A stretch of 64,000 nt of DNA, from NCBI GenBank assembly GCA_028679075.1, contig JAJRCF010000007.1, positions 1-64,000 of the forward strand. The letters are read 5' to 3'. The DNA comes from Methanoregula sp. (GTDB taxonomy: Archaea; Halobacteriota; Methanomicrobia; Methanomicrobiales; Methanospirillaceae). The position numbers were made by a program, and so were the translations under genes. The notes under the pieces were generated by a model. The model was not told where the DNA came from and searched no databases. It was given only the letters and a program-made list of their open reading frames with translations. Positions 16,534-25,234 of the stretch are shown piece by piece (position 1 is the first letter of the stretch; each line of letters begins with the position of its first letter).

Positions 16534-17514
16534 ATGATCGATGGACATTACCTCCTTCGGAGGATTGGTTACAGCGGTGCAGCGTTCGTCATCTGCGTAA
16601 CGCTCACTTTTTTTATCCTGCACCTGATGCCCGGGGATTACATCACCAATTACCTCCTCTCGATATCAAATTACCTTCCCCAGGAGGCCGTGGACCAGTT
16701 TTACCAGCAGTACGGGCTTGACCGTCCCCTCTGGGAACAGTACGTCATCTACGTTTGCAATATCCTGCAGGGCCACTGGGGGTACTCGTACCAGTACGGC
16801 CTCCCGGTGTTTCCTATGATTATGCAGAAACTCACCTGGTCGCTCGTCATCCTGCTCCCCGCAGTCCTCTTGGGGATTGCCATCGGGATCGTGCTCGGCG
16901 CATGGTCCGGGTGGAAGTCCGGGGGGAAGAAGGACCTTGCGCTCTTTAATTTCATGATCGTGTTCCGTGCAATCCCGGAATTCTGGTGGGCGATTATGGC
17001 GGTGTGGGTCTTTGCCTTTTCCCTGCAGTGGTTTCCGCTCGGAGGGTTTACGAGCATCAGCGTCCTGTCATCAGGCCTCAACCCGTGGGATGTCCTGTAC
17101 CATGCCATTCTCCCGATCTGCCTGCTGACATCCTTTATTGTGGCCGGGAACTACTACGTGATGCGCAACTCGATGATCGCGGTCATTGGGGAAGACTACA
17201 TCACAACGGCCCGGGCAAAGGGGCTGGACGAGCGTGCCGTCCTCTGGCGACATGCGCTGAAGAATGCCCTCCTGCCCATGGTGACGATGACGACCTTTCA
17301 GGTCGCCGGCATCATCATGGGTAGTGTATTCATCGAGACGGTTTTCTCCTGGCCGGGGATCGGCCTCCTGACCACCGACGCGCTCAGGATGCGGGACCTG
17401 CCCATTCTCGAAGGAATCTTCCTCTTAGACGCACTCATGACCATCGGCGCCATGCTGGCTGCCGATATTCTTGCCTCGCACCTGGACCCGCGGATCCGGA
17501 TGGGAGATCAATGA
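16534..17514 (+). CDS. ABC transporter permease, OppB/DppB type
   Basis: A 326-residue inner permease with six predicted helices. The cytoplasmic EAA loop reads DYITTARAKGLDERAVLWRH (about residues 222-241), followed by KNALLPMVT. The N-terminal YLLRRIGYSG with LMPGD is typical of DppB. Its stop overlaps the start of the second permease in ATGA. Confidence 0.93.
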   Translation: MIDGHYLLRRIGYSGAAFVICVTLTFFILHLMPGDYITNYLLSISNYLPQEAVDQFYQQYGLDRPLWEQYVIYVCNILQGHWGYSYQYGLPVFPMIMQKLTWSLVILLPAVLLGIAIGIVLGAWSGWKSGGKKDLALFNFMIVFRAIPEFWWAIMAVWVFAFSLQWFPLGGFTSISVLSSGLNPWDVLYHAILPICLLTSFIVAGNYYVMRNSMIAVIGEDYITTARAKGLDERAVLWRHALKNALLPMVTMTTFQVAGIIMGSVFIETVFSWPGIGLLTTDALRMRDLPILEGIFLLDALMTIGAMLAADILASHLDPRIRMGDQ

Positions 17515-18332
17515 CCCGGAATGCGTTCCTCTGGATCAGCGTCGCGATCCTCGCTGTTTATTTTACGGTTGCACTGCTGGCTCCCTTCATCGCCCCTTAT
17601 GGCGCAACGGAGATCACCGGATCTCCTTTCCAGCCCCCGGACAGCGGGCACCTGTTCGGGACAAATGATGTGGGCCAGGATATCTTTTCCCAGCTGGTGT
17701 ATGGGTCCCGGGTTACCCTGATCTTTGGGTTCTGCTCCGCATTGTTATCGGTATCGATCAGTACCTGCGCCGGTATTGTCCTCGGGTATTACGGGGGAAA
17801 TCTCGATGAGGTTGTCTGCAGGATTCTCGACATCCTGATGCCCATCCCCATCTTCCCCCTGCTCATCGTGCTGACCACGTTCTTCAATCCCGGGATTGTA
17901 CAGGTCAGCATCCTGATGGGGGTCCTCGGGAGCATCCACGGCATTCGTCTTATCCGGGCCCCGGCACTCTCGCTTGCAGAGACCCCGTTTATCGAAGGCG
18001 CCAGATCGATCGGGGCAACGGATCTCCGCATCATGTCCCGGCATATCCTCCCCAACCTGATGCCAGTCGTGACCGCGAAATTTGTCTCATCGTCGCAACA
18101 TTATCTCGTGATGGGGGTGGGACTGAGCTTTATCGGGCTCTGGGATACCATGACCGTTGACTGGGGCTCGATGATCCAGAACGCCTATTCGAGCGGGGCT
18201 CTCTCCCTTGGACTCTGGTGGTGGATCCTCCCGCCCGGCATTGCGGTTGTCGGAATCTCCCTTGCCCTTGCCCTTGCCGGCTACAGCCTCGAAGAGTCCT
18301 TCAACCCCCGGCTGGAGGTAAACCGCATATGA
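17511..18332 (+). CDS. ABC transporter permease, OppC/DppC type
   Basis: A 273-residue permease with the OppC-type N-terminal LLAPFIAPYGATEI, the HLFGTNDVGQDIFSQLVYG segment, and the EAA loop IEGARSIGATDLRIMSRHIL (about residues 160-179). It pairs with the preceding permease and shares ATGA overlaps with both of its neighbours. Confidence 0.93.
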   Translation: MTRNAFLWISVAILAVYFTVALLAPFIAPYGATEITGSPFQPPDSGHLFGTNDVGQDIFSQLVYGSRVTLIFGFCSALLSVSISTCAGIVLGYYGGNLDEVVCRILDILMPIPIFPLLIVLTTFFNPGIVQVSILMGVLGSIHGIRLIRAPALSLAETPFIEGARSIGATDLRIMSRHILPNLMPVVTAKFVSSSQHYLVMGVGLSFIGLWDTMTVDWGSMIQNAYSSGALSLGLWWWILPPGIAVVGISLALALAGYSLEESFNPRLEVNRI

Positions 18333-19264
18333 GCCTGCTTGAGATCGCTGGCCTGTCCGTGCAGTTCGAGGGGAGGGACGGTACGGTGCCGGTACTTGAC
18401 AACATCGATCTTGAGATCAACTCGGGTGACCGAGTGGCCCTCATCGGGGAGTCCGGGTGTGGTAAAACCGTCTTCGGGATGTCGGTGATGCGGCTTCTCC
18501 CGTCAAATGCCCGGGTCACCGGGTCTGCCCGGTATGCCGGAAGGGATCTTTTACTGGCTGACGAACGGGAGATGCAACAGGTCCGCGGGAAGAAGATCGC
18601 CATGATCTCCCAGAACTCCGCGTCTGTCCTCAACCCGGTCCTTACGATTGGCGACCAGATCGCAGAATCCCTTACCATTCACACATCCTGCCGGGGAAAG
18701 GATCTGCACCGGGAAGTGATCGCATTGCTCACCAGCCTCGGGATCGAACGCCCGGAAGAGAATATGCAGAAGTACCCCCACCAGTTCTCCGGGGGCATGC
18801 GGGAGCGTATCCTGATCGCCATGGCACTTGCCTGTAACCCGGACCTCATCATTGCCGATGAACCGACCTCCGGGCTCGATGCACTGGTGAAAGCGCAGAT
18901 CCTGGAGCTCCTGAGGACCGTCATGCAGGACCGAACCCTTCTCCTGATCACGCACGATCTCGGGACTGCATCGGCTCTTGCATCGCATACGGCAGTGATG
19001 TACGCAGGGGAGATCGTGGAGTACGGCCCAACCCAGGAACTCTTTACGTACCCCCTACACCCGTACACGCAGGGGCTAATCGCGGCATCCCCCTCGGCAG
19101 GATTCCACCCGATCCCCGGTGTGAGCCCGGCACCGGGTCAGGTACCTCCCGGTTGCTGGTTCTGCCCGCGATGCACCTGTGCAACGGACCGGTGCAGTAC
19201 TGGCCATCCCTCATTAAAGAAGACCGGAACGAACCGGCAGGTCAGGTGTCTCCGGTATGATTGA
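18329..19264 (+). CDS. ABC transporter ATP-binding protein, OppD/DppD type
   Basis: A 311-residue ATPase. ATG 18329 follows GGAGGTAAACC and overlaps the permease stop; a longer in-frame start at 18218 lies inside the permease and is rejected. Walker A is GESGCGKT, the signature is QFSGGMRERILIAMAL, Walker B is LIIADEPTSGLD. The C-terminal cysteine cluster CWFCPRCTCATDRC matches the cysteine-rich end of Opp-type ATPases. Confidence 0.94.
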   Translation: MSLLEIAGLSVQFEGRDGTVPVLDNIDLEINSGDRVALIGESGCGKTVFGMSVMRLLPSNARVTGSARYAGRDLLLADEREMQQVRGKKIAMISQNSASVLNPVLTIGDQIAESLTIHTSCRGKDLHREVIALLTSLGIERPEENMQKYPHQFSGGMRERILIAMALACNPDLIIADEPTSGLDALVKAQILELLRTVMQDRTLLLITHDLGTASALASHTAVMYAGEIVEYGPTQELFTYPLHPYTQGLIAASPSAGFHPIPGVSPAPGQVPPGCWFCPRCTCATDRCSTGHPSLKKTGTNRQVRCLRYD

Positions 19265-20075
19265 GGTCGATGCTGTTTCTAAGTATTACACTTCAGGATT
19301 CTTCTCAAGGATTCGGACCTACGCTGTAGAGGACGTATCGCTCTCCATCAGGCGGGGAGAGACACTCGGCCTTGTCGGGGAGAGCGGGAGCGGGAAGTCC
19401 ACGCTTGGAAGGATGATGCTCCGGCTCGTGGAGCCCAGTGCCGGAAGGATCGTGTTCGAAGGGATCGACCTGCGTGCGCTCAAAACACCGGCCATGCGGC
19501 AGCTCCGGCCCCGGATGCAGATCGTGTTCCAGGACCCCGATACCGCGCTGGACCCCCGGATGACTATCTGGGAGTCCGTTGCCGAACCACTCATGGTCTG
19601 GCAGCAGGGGAGCCGCCACGAGAGAGACGACCGGGTCCTGGAACTCTTCGCGATGGTCGGACTCCAGCCGGAGCTTGCGGATCGCCGGCCCTTCGAGCTC
19701 TCCGGCGGGCAGAAGCAGCGGGCTGCGATTGCCCGGGCCATTGCACTCGAACCGGAGTTCATCGTCCTTGATGAGCCCACCGCAGCGCTCGACCTTTCCG
19801 TCCAGGCCCAGATCTTAAGCCTTGTCCAGGTACTCCGGAAGCGGATGAACTTAACGCTCCTGTTTATCTCCCATGACCTCCAGGTAGTGGAACAGATGAG
19901 CGGTTCCGTGGCCGTGCTGCACAAAGGAAGAATTGTGGAGTACGGCAGGACTGCGGATATCCTGCATTGCCCGGCACACCCGTATACGATCCAGCTTGTA
20001 GAGGCAGCCCGGAGGAGCGAGGTGTGGTTCGGGAAGCAGCGTGGCAATCCTGGTCCCGGTGATGGCGCCGGATGA
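19257..20075 (+). CDS. ABC transporter ATP-binding protein, OppF/DppF type
   Basis: A 272-residue ATPase with Walker A GESGSGKST, signature ELSGGQKQRAAIARAIAL, Walker B FIVLDEPTAALD and the H-loop ISHDLQ. It starts inside the last codons of the previous ATPase, so the five importer genes form one operon. It is shorter than many OppF proteins and lacks a C-terminal cysteine cluster. Confidence 0.94.
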   Translation: MIEVDAVSKYYTSGFFSRIRTYAVEDVSLSIRRGETLGLVGESGSGKSTLGRMMLRLVEPSAGRIVFEGIDLRALKTPAMRQLRPRMQIVFQDPDTALDPRMTIWESVAEPLMVWQQGSRHERDDRVLELFAMVGLQPELADRRPFELSGGQKQRAAIARAIALEPEFIVLDEPTAALDLSVQAQILSLVQVLRKRMNLTLLFISHDLQVVEQMSGSVAVLHKGRIVEYGRTADILHCPAHPYTIQLVEAARRSEVWFGKQRGNPGPGDGAG

Positions 20076-20148
20076 TATCTCCATTTCGCGCTTTTTCCGA
20101 CACTGTCGAATCCTGTTTTTATTCCGGTTACGTATTAATAATATATAA

Positions 20149-20170
20149 TTAACAAATGATCGTTGTTTAA
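20149..20170. promoter_or_regulatory. Inverted-repeat element upstream of pilin array 1
   Basis: TTAACAA-N7-TTGTTTAA lies just upstream of an AT-rich TATA-like stretch (about 20171-20185). Near-identical elements with a 7-base spacer occur at 27738, 32818 and 36412. Confidence 0.6.
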
Positions 20171-20197
20171 TACTTTTAATTAAAAATCGGTGTTGAC

Positions 20198-20248
20198 ATG
20201 GCAGGACAAGTTAGCAGCCGTGCGGCTGTCGCTCGTGCTCCGCCGTGA
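20198..20248 (+). CDS. Candidate 16-residue leader peptide of pilin array 1
   Basis: An ATG-started frame of 16 codons ending in TGA reads MAGQVSSRAAVARAPP. It lies 37 bases before the pilin A1 start. The duplicate leader at 27787-27837 has a frame of the same length (MAGQVYSRAVAARAPS) with only substitutions, whereas the DNA right after the stop has a one-base indel. GGTG lies shortly before the start. Whether it is translated is not known. Confidence 0.4.
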   Translation: MAGQVSSRAAVARAPP

Positions 20249-20285
20249 TATGTTCTCATGGAGATTTGAGCAAGAGGATGAACCT

Positions 20286-21089
20286 ATGCATTATCTGAAG
20301 AGACTGACAAGAAAAAATGGCGACGAGGGCGTTTCACCGGTGATTGGCGTGATGCTGATGCTCGTAGTGGTAATCATCATCGCGGCGGTCGTGAGCGGCT
20401 TTGCCGGCGGGCTGGTCGGGGGGAATAACCAGAAGTCCCCGACACTTACGATGGATGTGAAGATCTCGAACACGGGAAGCTGGATCGGGAGCGGGTTTAC
20501 CGCAACGGTCACCAGCGTGAGCGAGCCGATTGCCTCGAAGAATCTCAAACTCGTGACATCGTGGAAGACCACCAACCGGGATACCGGGGCAAGTCTCTCC
20601 GGGGGAAATACGTCAATGCCGCATGTGAATAATGTGGCAAGTCCAAAGATAGGAAGTGGCGAACTCATTTCCAGCAATGCACCCTATGGATCAGGTGCAG
20701 GTGTGAATACCTCAACCGGTGCACAGAGCCTGACCGATCCCTACTCAAAACCGGACCAGCAGTTCGGCAACTTTTCGCTGGTACAGGGAACCGGCCTGAT
20801 CGCATTCCCGTACGGAAGTTATCTCGCTACGGCCGTTGGTTCTGCCACGGGCCAGAGCGATCTTGGCGGGTATGGCATCCCGGTCTCGGTCAACCCCTCA
20901 TCGAAAGGTCCGTATAAATATACGACAGCGGCAGGTTATTTTGTCACGGGATCCCTTGACGCAACCCAGGCAGTACTGGGTGGCGGGTGGGAGAACCTGA
21001 GATCCGGGGATTCCGTGAACGTGAGGGTAATCCACATCCCGACCGGCAAGGTAATTTTAGAGAAAGATGTTGTGGTATCGGAGGGGTGA
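20286..21089 (+). CDS. Type IV pilin-like protein, subtype A (A1)
   Basis: A 267-residue secreted subunit. The class III signal peptide ends KNGDEG|VSPVIGVMLML, where a prepilin peptidase should cut after Gly, leaving a hydrophobic assembly helix (archaeal type IV pilin N-terminal domain, DUF1628 type). ATG 20286 with AGAGGATG is preferred; ATG 20250 would lengthen the leader by 12 residues. Subtype A marks: LTMDVKISNTG, GSGFTATVTSVSEPI, TSWK, QQFGNFSL and the C-terminal block WENLRSGDSVNVRVIHIPTG. It heads a six-gene array. Confidence 0.88.
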   Translation: MHYLKRLTRKNGDEGVSPVIGVMLMLVVVIIIAAVVSGFAGGLVGGNNQKSPTLTMDVKISNTGSWIGSGFTATVTSVSEPIASKNLKLVTSWKTTNRDTGASLSGGNTSMPHVNNVASPKIGSGELISSNAPYGSGAGVNTSTGAQSLTDPYSKPDQQFGNFSLVQGTGLIAFPYGSYLATAVGSATGQSDLGGYGIPVSVNPSSKGPYKYTTAAGYFVTGSLDATQAVLGGGWENLRSGDSVNVRVIHIPTGKVILEKDVVVSEG

Positions 21090-21096
21090 GAAGATC

Positions 21097-21711
21097 GTGA
21101 CAAGGAAATATTCAGACAGCGCAGTGTCCCCGGTCGTGGGTGTGATGCTGATGCTGGTCGTGGTGATCATCATCGCTGCAGTGGTATCTGCATTTGCCGG
21201 CAGTTCGGTGAACAGCCAGAAGAAAGCTCCCCAGGCAACCATCCAGGGAAAGTTCAGTGTATCCAGCGGTATGGAGATTACCCATGCCGGAGGGGATGCG
21301 CTTGCAACAAACGAGCTTGTCTTCACGGTACGAAACAGCCCGGTCTTCGGGCCGAACCTTGAGCAGACCACGGCACAGATCCTCAACAAGTCGACGATCC
21401 AGGACGGGAAGGGCCAGTGGCTCGATAATGGCGACGGCAGTACGAACGTCACGTCATTTAAATCCGGGGATACCCTGTTCATCAACAGCACCTATATCCG
21501 GTGCGATTATCTCCAGCCGGTCATTGCACCCAGTGGTTACAAAGACGCAGTCTCGTCGTCAAAAGACCAGTTCACCTATACAGGAACGGAGACACAGCGC
21601 TGGGGGCTCTGTTTCAAGAACAACGACAACCTCGGCAAGACCTTCTACCTCGATATCAGCGACAAGAAGGGGAACCTCATCTCCCGCAGCGAGGTAACGA
21701 TCACCTCATGA
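21097..21711 (+). CDS. Type IV pilin-like protein, subtype B (B1)
   Basis: A 204-residue pilin. GTG 21097 follows GAGGGGTGAG and gives VTRKYSDSAVSPVVGVMLML; an in-frame ATG at 21067 lies inside A1. Subtype B marks: PQATIQGKFSVSSGMEITHA, GGDALATNELVFTV, a gap of variable sequence, then CFKNNDNLGKTFYLDISDKK and a C-terminal SEVTITS. It begins 7 bases after A1, so the two are probably made together. Confidence 0.87.
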   Translation: MTRKYSDSAVSPVVGVMLMLVVVIIIAAVVSAFAGSSVNSQKKAPQATIQGKFSVSSGMEITHAGGDALATNELVFTVRNSPVFGPNLEQTTAQILNKSTIQDGKGQWLDNGDGSTNVTSFKSGDTLFINSTYIRCDYLQPVIAPSGYKDAVSSSKDQFTYTGTETQRWGLCFKNNDNLGKTFYLDISDKKGNLISRSEVTITS

Positions 21712-21761
21712 TCGGGGAGGTGCACGAAGACTGATTGATGAGGGAAACAGGTGAATACGGA

Positions 21762-22541
21762 ATGAAAAACCAGAGAGATATGGCCGTGTCCCCGGTAATC
21801 GGCGTGATGCTGATGCTGGTCGTGGTGATCATCATCGCAGCGGTCGTGAGCGGATTTTCCGGTGGGCTTGTCGGCGGGAGCAACCAGAAGACCCCGTCAC
21901 TCACGATGGATGTGAAGATCGCGAACTCGGGGACGTGGACAGCAAGCGGGTTCTCCGCAACCGTTACCGGCGTGAGTGACCCCATCCTCACGAGCGATCT
22001 CAAGCTTATCACGTCCTGGAAAACACGGATGAAAAACAATGCAGGGACCGCGAATGCAGATTTGAGCCTGATTTCGAACGGGACCATCATTACTGGTGGA
22101 AAAACTGTTGTCAGCGGTGTTGAGAATGTCAATGTGGTGGAACCGGATGCCGGTTCGGATGCGGTCAAAAGCATTGCACCGTATGGATTTGGATTTCCCT
22201 TAGCCCCCGGGCAGGCTGCTATTCCCCAGAGCCGGGAAACACCCTATAAAAATGTGGACCAGCAGTTCGGGAATTATACCCTGACACCGGGTGTCAGTAT
22301 TAGTGCGAAACCGTTCGGTAGCAAACAGGATGGAACCGGGGATCCCTACACCAATGGATATGGACTCAGTTACCCCTATGCTTATACTACGGATAGTGAG
22401 GGATATATCGATCCCATGCAGGCTGTACTGGGGCACGGGTGGGAGGAGCTCCGTGCCGGTGATATCGTGACCGTGAAGGTTGTCCACGTCCCGAGCGGAA
22501 AGACGCTCTATACCAAGGACGTTGCAGTAACGGAGGGATGA
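21762..22541 (+). CDS. Type IV pilin-like protein, subtype A (A2)
   Basis: About 259 residues from ATG 21762 (AGGTGA upstream); ATG 21738 and TTG 21735 are in-frame alternatives. The signal region is MKNQRDMAVSPVIGVMLML. Subtype A marks: LTMDVKIANSGTW, ASGFSATVTGVSDPI, QQFGNYTL, DPMQAVLGHGWEELRAGDIV, VKVVHVPSGKTLYTKDVAV. The central part (about residues 95-180) differs from the other A genes. Confidence 0.87.
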   Translation: MKNQRDMAVSPVIGVMLMLVVVIIIAAVVSGFSGGLVGGSNQKTPSLTMDVKIANSGTWTASGFSATVTGVSDPILTSDLKLITSWKTRMKNNAGTANADLSLISNGTIITGGKTVVSGVENVNVVEPDAGSDAVKSIAPYGFGFPLAPGQAAIPQSRETPYKNVDQQFGNYTLTPGVSISAKPFGSKQDGTGDPYTNGYGLSYPYAYTTDSEGYIDPMQAVLGHGWEELRAGDIVTVKVVHVPSGKTLYTKDVAVTEG

Positions 22542-22547
22542 GAGATC

Positions 22548-23201
22548 ATGACAAAGAACCATAACGACAGCGCAGTCTCCCCGGTCATTGGTGTGATGCT
22601 GATGCTGGTCGTTGTCATCATCATCGCGGCCATTGTCTCCGCATACGGCGGAGGGATTACAAGCGGCCAGTCCAAAGCCCCGCAGGCGCAGGTCAAAGGA
22701 ATGTTCAGCATAACGGACGGGATGACTATTACCAACGCCGGCGGGGATTCCCTCGCAACAAAGGACCTGGTCTTCACGATCCGTGACGGCCCGACGTTCG
22801 GGACAGACCTTGAATCATCAACCGCCCAGACGGTGAACATGTCGACAATTCAGGTCAGTGCAGTATTGAGCAGAACTGGCGAAGCCGGCCCTATGAGAAC
22901 CTTAGACGGGGCATTCTACATGGTCTCGTTTAATCCCGGCGACACGGTGACGATCAAGCCGGCTGATTGCACCTGTAATTTTCTCCAGCCCGGTATCGCA
23001 CCAACGGATTTCAAGAACAATGTCAGGTCCGATGGTTACACGTACGAGACCGATCCCGCCATCAATACCGACGGCGTGGAAACTGCGGCATGGGCACTCT
23101 GCATCCGGAACCAGAACAGTATCGGAAAGAGCTTCATCCTTGAGGTGAGTGACACTGCAGGCCATTCGATCTCAAAGAGTGATGTGGTGATCACCGCATA
23201 A
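22548..23201 (+). CDS. Type IV pilin-like protein, subtype B (B2)
   Basis: A 217-residue pilin starting MTKNHNDSAVSPVIGVMLML behind GAGGGATGAG, 6 bases after A2. Subtype B marks: PQAQVKGMFSITDGMTITNA, GGDSLATKDLVFTI, DGPTFGTDLESSTAQ, then a region containing two cysteines (PADCTCNFLQPGIAP), and the C-terminal ALCIRNQNSIGKSFILEVSD. Confidence 0.87.
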   Translation: MTKNHNDSAVSPVIGVMLMLVVVIIIAAIVSAYGGGITSGQSKAPQAQVKGMFSITDGMTITNAGGDSLATKDLVFTIRDGPTFGTDLESSTAQTVNMSTIQVSAVLSRTGEAGPMRTLDGAFYMVSFNPGDTVTIKPADCTCNFLQPGIAPTDFKNNVRSDGYTYETDPAINTDGVETAAWALCIRNQNSIGKSFILEVSDTAGHSISKSDVVITA

Positions 23202-23219
23202 TCATCATTTTTGGAAGTC

Positions 23220-24182
23220 ATGGTCAAAATGAAGAACAAAGAACAATCCAGGCCCCTGAATGAGCGGGGGGCACTGAAGAAAGAATGCGACAACGCGGTT
23301 TCACCGGTTGTCGGTGTGATGCTGATGCTGGTTGTCGTTGTCATCATCGCGGCGATCGTCAGCGGATTTTCCGGAGGGTTGGTCGGAGGCAACAACCAGA
23401 AAGCCCCGACCCTCAACATGGATGTAAAGATCGCCAACTCGGGAAGTTACCGTAGCACCGAATTATCGGCAACGGTCAATGGCTTGAGCGAACCGATCCC
23501 GACAAAGGATCTTAAGATTATCACTTCATGGACGACGACAGTAAAACAGAATTATTATATTGACAGTGATGCCATTAATAAAAATTCAGTTGCAGGTACC
23601 GGCTGTATAGTCAATCGTCCAAACGGGACGGTCTATCATGGCGGTGCTGAAGTCATACCGGGTATCACGAATTCGTGTACGGGGAGAACCCCTTGTAGCG
23701 TCGCACCGTACGGGTTTGGGCCTGGCGTCGAAAATAGTTCCACCTCTGATTTGGCAGAAGGAACTACTGGGGGTGCGGTGGTTCCTGAATTCAACTGGCA
23801 AGCTTTCACCGTAACTCATTTCGGCAATTACAGCCTGCAACAGGGAACCGTGATGATGGCCGAAGCGGGCGGGCGGTGTCTTAACTGGCCTATGACCGGG
23901 GGAATACCAGATACCTACGATATGGGAGGGTATGGCTCTAAGGCAGGTCAGACCGTCCATCCGTATACGTACGTAACTGGAAATTTCTATAGGGTATATT
24001 CCGGGAGTAAAACCACCCCTCAGGAGATTCTCACGGACAATGGTGAGATCGATGGTATGCAGGCCCTGTTGGGATGCGGCTGGGAGAACCTGCGGGCCGG
24101 TGATATTGTGAACATGAAGGTTGTCCACCTCCCCTCTGGGAAAACGATCTTCGACAAGAACATTGTCGTGAGTCCTACGTGA
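23220..24182 (+). CDS. Type IV pilin-like protein, subtype A with long variable insert (A3)
   Basis: About 320 residues from ATG 23220 (TTG 23211 and ATG 23229 are alternatives). The leader is unusually long, about 26 residues before ECDNAVSPVVGVMLML. The conserved A frame is present (LNMDVKIANSG, VNGLSEPIPTKDLKIITSWT, FGNYSL, ALLGCGWENLRAGDIVNMKV). About 100 extra residues in the middle contain four or more cysteines (GTGCIVN, NSCTGRTPCSVAPYG, GGRCLNW). Part of the insert (23540-23600) is AT-rich compared with its flanks. Confidence 0.85.
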   Translation: MVKMKNKEQSRPLNERGALKKECDNAVSPVVGVMLMLVVVVIIAAIVSGFSGGLVGGNNQKAPTLNMDVKIANSGSYRSTELSATVNGLSEPIPTKDLKIITSWTTTVKQNYYIDSDAINKNSVAGTGCIVNRPNGTVYHGGAEVIPGITNSCTGRTPCSVAPYGFGPGVENSSTSDLAEGTTGGAVVPEFNWQAFTVTHFGNYSLQQGTVMMAEAGGRCLNWPMTGGIPDTYDMGGYGSKAGQTVHPYTYVTGNFYRVYSGSKTTPQEILTDNGEIDGMQALLGCGWENLRAGDIVNMKVVHLPSGKTIFDKNIVVSPT

Positions 24183-24192
24183 GGTGATCATC

Positions 24193-24843
24193 ATGATGAA
24201 TCTTCATAACACTCATAATGCCGATGCAGTCTCACCTGTTATCGGAGTAATGCTGATGTTGGTCGTGGTGATCATCATCGCGGCCATTGTCTCTGCATTT
24301 GGGGGTGGGCTTGTCAGTAGCCAGCCCAAGACCCCCCAGGCAACGATCAAGGCCACCTTCAGCGTCGCGGACGGCATGACCATCCGTCATGCCGGGGGGG
24401 ATGCGATTCCGTACAATAATCTCGTCTTTATTATCAAGACCGGACCCGGATTCGGACCGAATACAGAATCGGTTTCTACGCAGAACATCAATACGAACCT
24501 GATCACCGATCAGGATGGGAACCCGGTGTTTTCGACCGGCCAGATCACCGGTAAGACAGCCTTCAAACCCGGGGACACACTCTTTATCAGTGCAGAGAAC
24601 AGCACATGCTATCCGCTGCAACCCGTGATATCTGAGGCATTGATCGGTCCATCTCGTGGGAATACGAAGTGTAGTCCATGGTGGAACCCCGTAACCAACC
24701 CAACAACATATAATGGAGGTTGCGGCGCATTCTGGCAACTCTGTTTCCGAAACCCTAAAAATGTCGGCAAGGTTTTCATTCTCCAGACAAGTGACAAGGC
24801 GGGGAACCTGATCTCCCGGAACGAAGTGAAAATCACACCGTAA
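24193..24843 (+). CDS. Type IV pilin-like protein, subtype B with cysteine-rich insert (B3)
   Basis: About 216 residues from ATG 24193 (GAGGTGATC upstream; GTG 24184 is an alternative). The signal region is MMNLHNTHNADAVSPVIGVM. Subtype B marks: PQATIKATFSVADGMTIRHA, GGDAIPYNNLVFII, GPGFGPNTES. A segment with four cysteines (STCYPLQ, NTKCSPWWN, GGCGAFWQLC) sits where other B genes have a short loop. It is the last gene of array 1. Confidence 0.86.
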   Translation: MMNLHNTHNADAVSPVIGVMLMLVVVIIIAAIVSAFGGGLVSSQPKTPQATIKATFSVADGMTIRHAGGDAIPYNNLVFIIKTGPGFGPNTESVSTQNINTNLITDQDGNPVFSTGQITGKTAFKPGDTLFISAENSTCYPLQPVISEALIGPSRGNTKCSPWWNPVTNPTTYNGGCGAFWQLCFRNPKNVGKVFILQTSDKAGNLISRNEVKITP

Positions 24844-25234
24844 CGGGAGCGCCGGAAATACATACCTTCGCAATCGGGCAGGAATACCCTCCACTGCAGG
24901 AAAAACGTGCAGGGCGAATGGCAGACTTCCTCCCGTTTACCTGCACATTTTTTTTCTTTGAAAGGTTACGGTCTTCCCGGGTGTTCCCCGCAGCAGGACC
25001 GGTGGACATTCATACACGGCAATTCACGCCCGGGTTGTCCTGTGCGATTTACCGGAACCCGCGTGAACAGGATTGATGAATCATTGCGCTTTTCAATATG
25101 TACCTGAAGGGACACTCCTTTACGTCCCGGCGCTGGGCAGACCACAGACTGTCCCGGCCTCTCTCATCCGGACCGCCCGGTATGTAAAACCATTGTAATT
25201 AATAAATCTAAAAAATTAATCAAATATTGTAACC
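24844..25234. other. Gene-free gap after pilin array 1
   Basis: A hairpin plus T-run terminator lies at the start of the gap and an AT-rich promoter-like stretch lies before the methyltransferase gene at 25235. Nothing else is recognised. Confidence 0.5.
24907..24956 (+). terminator. Stem plus T-run terminator of pilin array 1
   Basis: GTGCAGG (24907-24913) pairs with CCTGCAC (24940-24946), followed by A and a run of nine T, then C and more T. It lies 64 bases after the B3 stop. Confidence 0.6.
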
